From Bacillota bacterium (GTDB lineage Bacteria > Bacillota > Dethiobacteria > DTU022): a stretch of DNA of 5,321 nt. The notes beneath the pieces were generated by a model, which was not told where the DNA came from, made no database searches, and saw only the letters and a program-made list of their open reading frames with translations. Shown piece after piece: positions 5,261 to 5,321 of the stretch. Every line of letters starts with the position of its first letter. Within the stretch, counting starts at the first letter, position 1. The translations under genes were made by a program, and so were the position numbers. The DNA lies in NCBI GenBank assembly GCA_012510305.1, contig JAAZIE010000045.1:1-5321 (forward strand), given 5' to 3'.

Positions 5261-5321
5261 TGGAGCGGAAGACGGGATTCGAACCCGCGACCCTCGCCTT
5301 GGCAAGGCGATGCTCTACCAC
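5261..5321 (-). tRNA. tRNA-Gly (anticodon GCC), 5' end cut by window edge
   Basis: The visible part runs from the D arm (GTGGTAGAGCA) through the anticodon loop TTGCCAA (anticodon GCC at 5303-5301), T arm GGGTTCGAATCCC, acceptor 3' strand CTTCCGC, discriminator T and encoded CCA (5263-5261). The 5' acceptor strand, presumably GCGGAAG, lies past base 5321. The apparent minus-strand ORF across 5118-5321 is only a reading of these tRNA genes. Confidence 0.95.

Overview
The window looks like chromosome from a moderately GC-rich anaerobic Firmicute of the class Clostridia (Peptococcaceae, Moorellaceae or Syntrophomonadaceae type). This placement is inference. It rests on a two-domain-tailed (ASB plus ACT) SerA, a DUF1614 membrane protein, an FmdB-type zinc ribbon protein, strong GGAGG ribosome binding sites driving GTG and TTG starts, CCA-encoded tRNA genes, and a Gram-positive style lipoprotein peptide-binding protein. 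Every supported gene is on the minus strand, so transcription runs from high to low coordinates.

In transcription order: (1) The 3' end of a tRNA cluster, tRNA-Gly(GCC, cut by the window edge), tRNA-Cys(GCA) and tRNA-Leu(TAA), closed by a strong hairpin terminator near 5008-5038. (2) A gene-poor upstream region of about 290 bases, then an oppA-like lipoprotein gene (3114-4712) that starts at TTG and has no permease or ATPase genes beside it. (3) A 660-base intergenic stretch (2454-3113). It holds a large nested hairpin just after oppA, a probable oppA terminator (2859-2883), a good extended -10 promoter (2837-2845), a tiny Lys/Arg-rich ORF with a perfect Shine-Dalgarno but a CTG start, and a second terminator (2526-2549) ahead of serA. 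(4) serA (834-2453, GTG start), 3-phosphoglycerate dehydrogenase, the first step of serine synthesis. It is followed 27 bases later by a small FmdB-type zinc ribbon gene (597-806), probably co-transcribed, and a textbook terminator (531-569). (5) A DUF1614 multi-membrane-span gene that starts at 458, breaks frame between about 135 and 164, and runs off the left edge.

The coding genes are mostly ordinary housekeeping or transport genes. The part worth a second look is the promoter, basic micro-ORF, structured RNA and terminator unit between oppA and serA. It is either an independent small transcript or an attenuating leader of serA, and it matches no riboswitch or T-box class I could recognise. 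The other notable points are the frame break in the DUF1614 gene and an Asp-to-Asn change at the peptide-anchoring position of the OppA-like protein.
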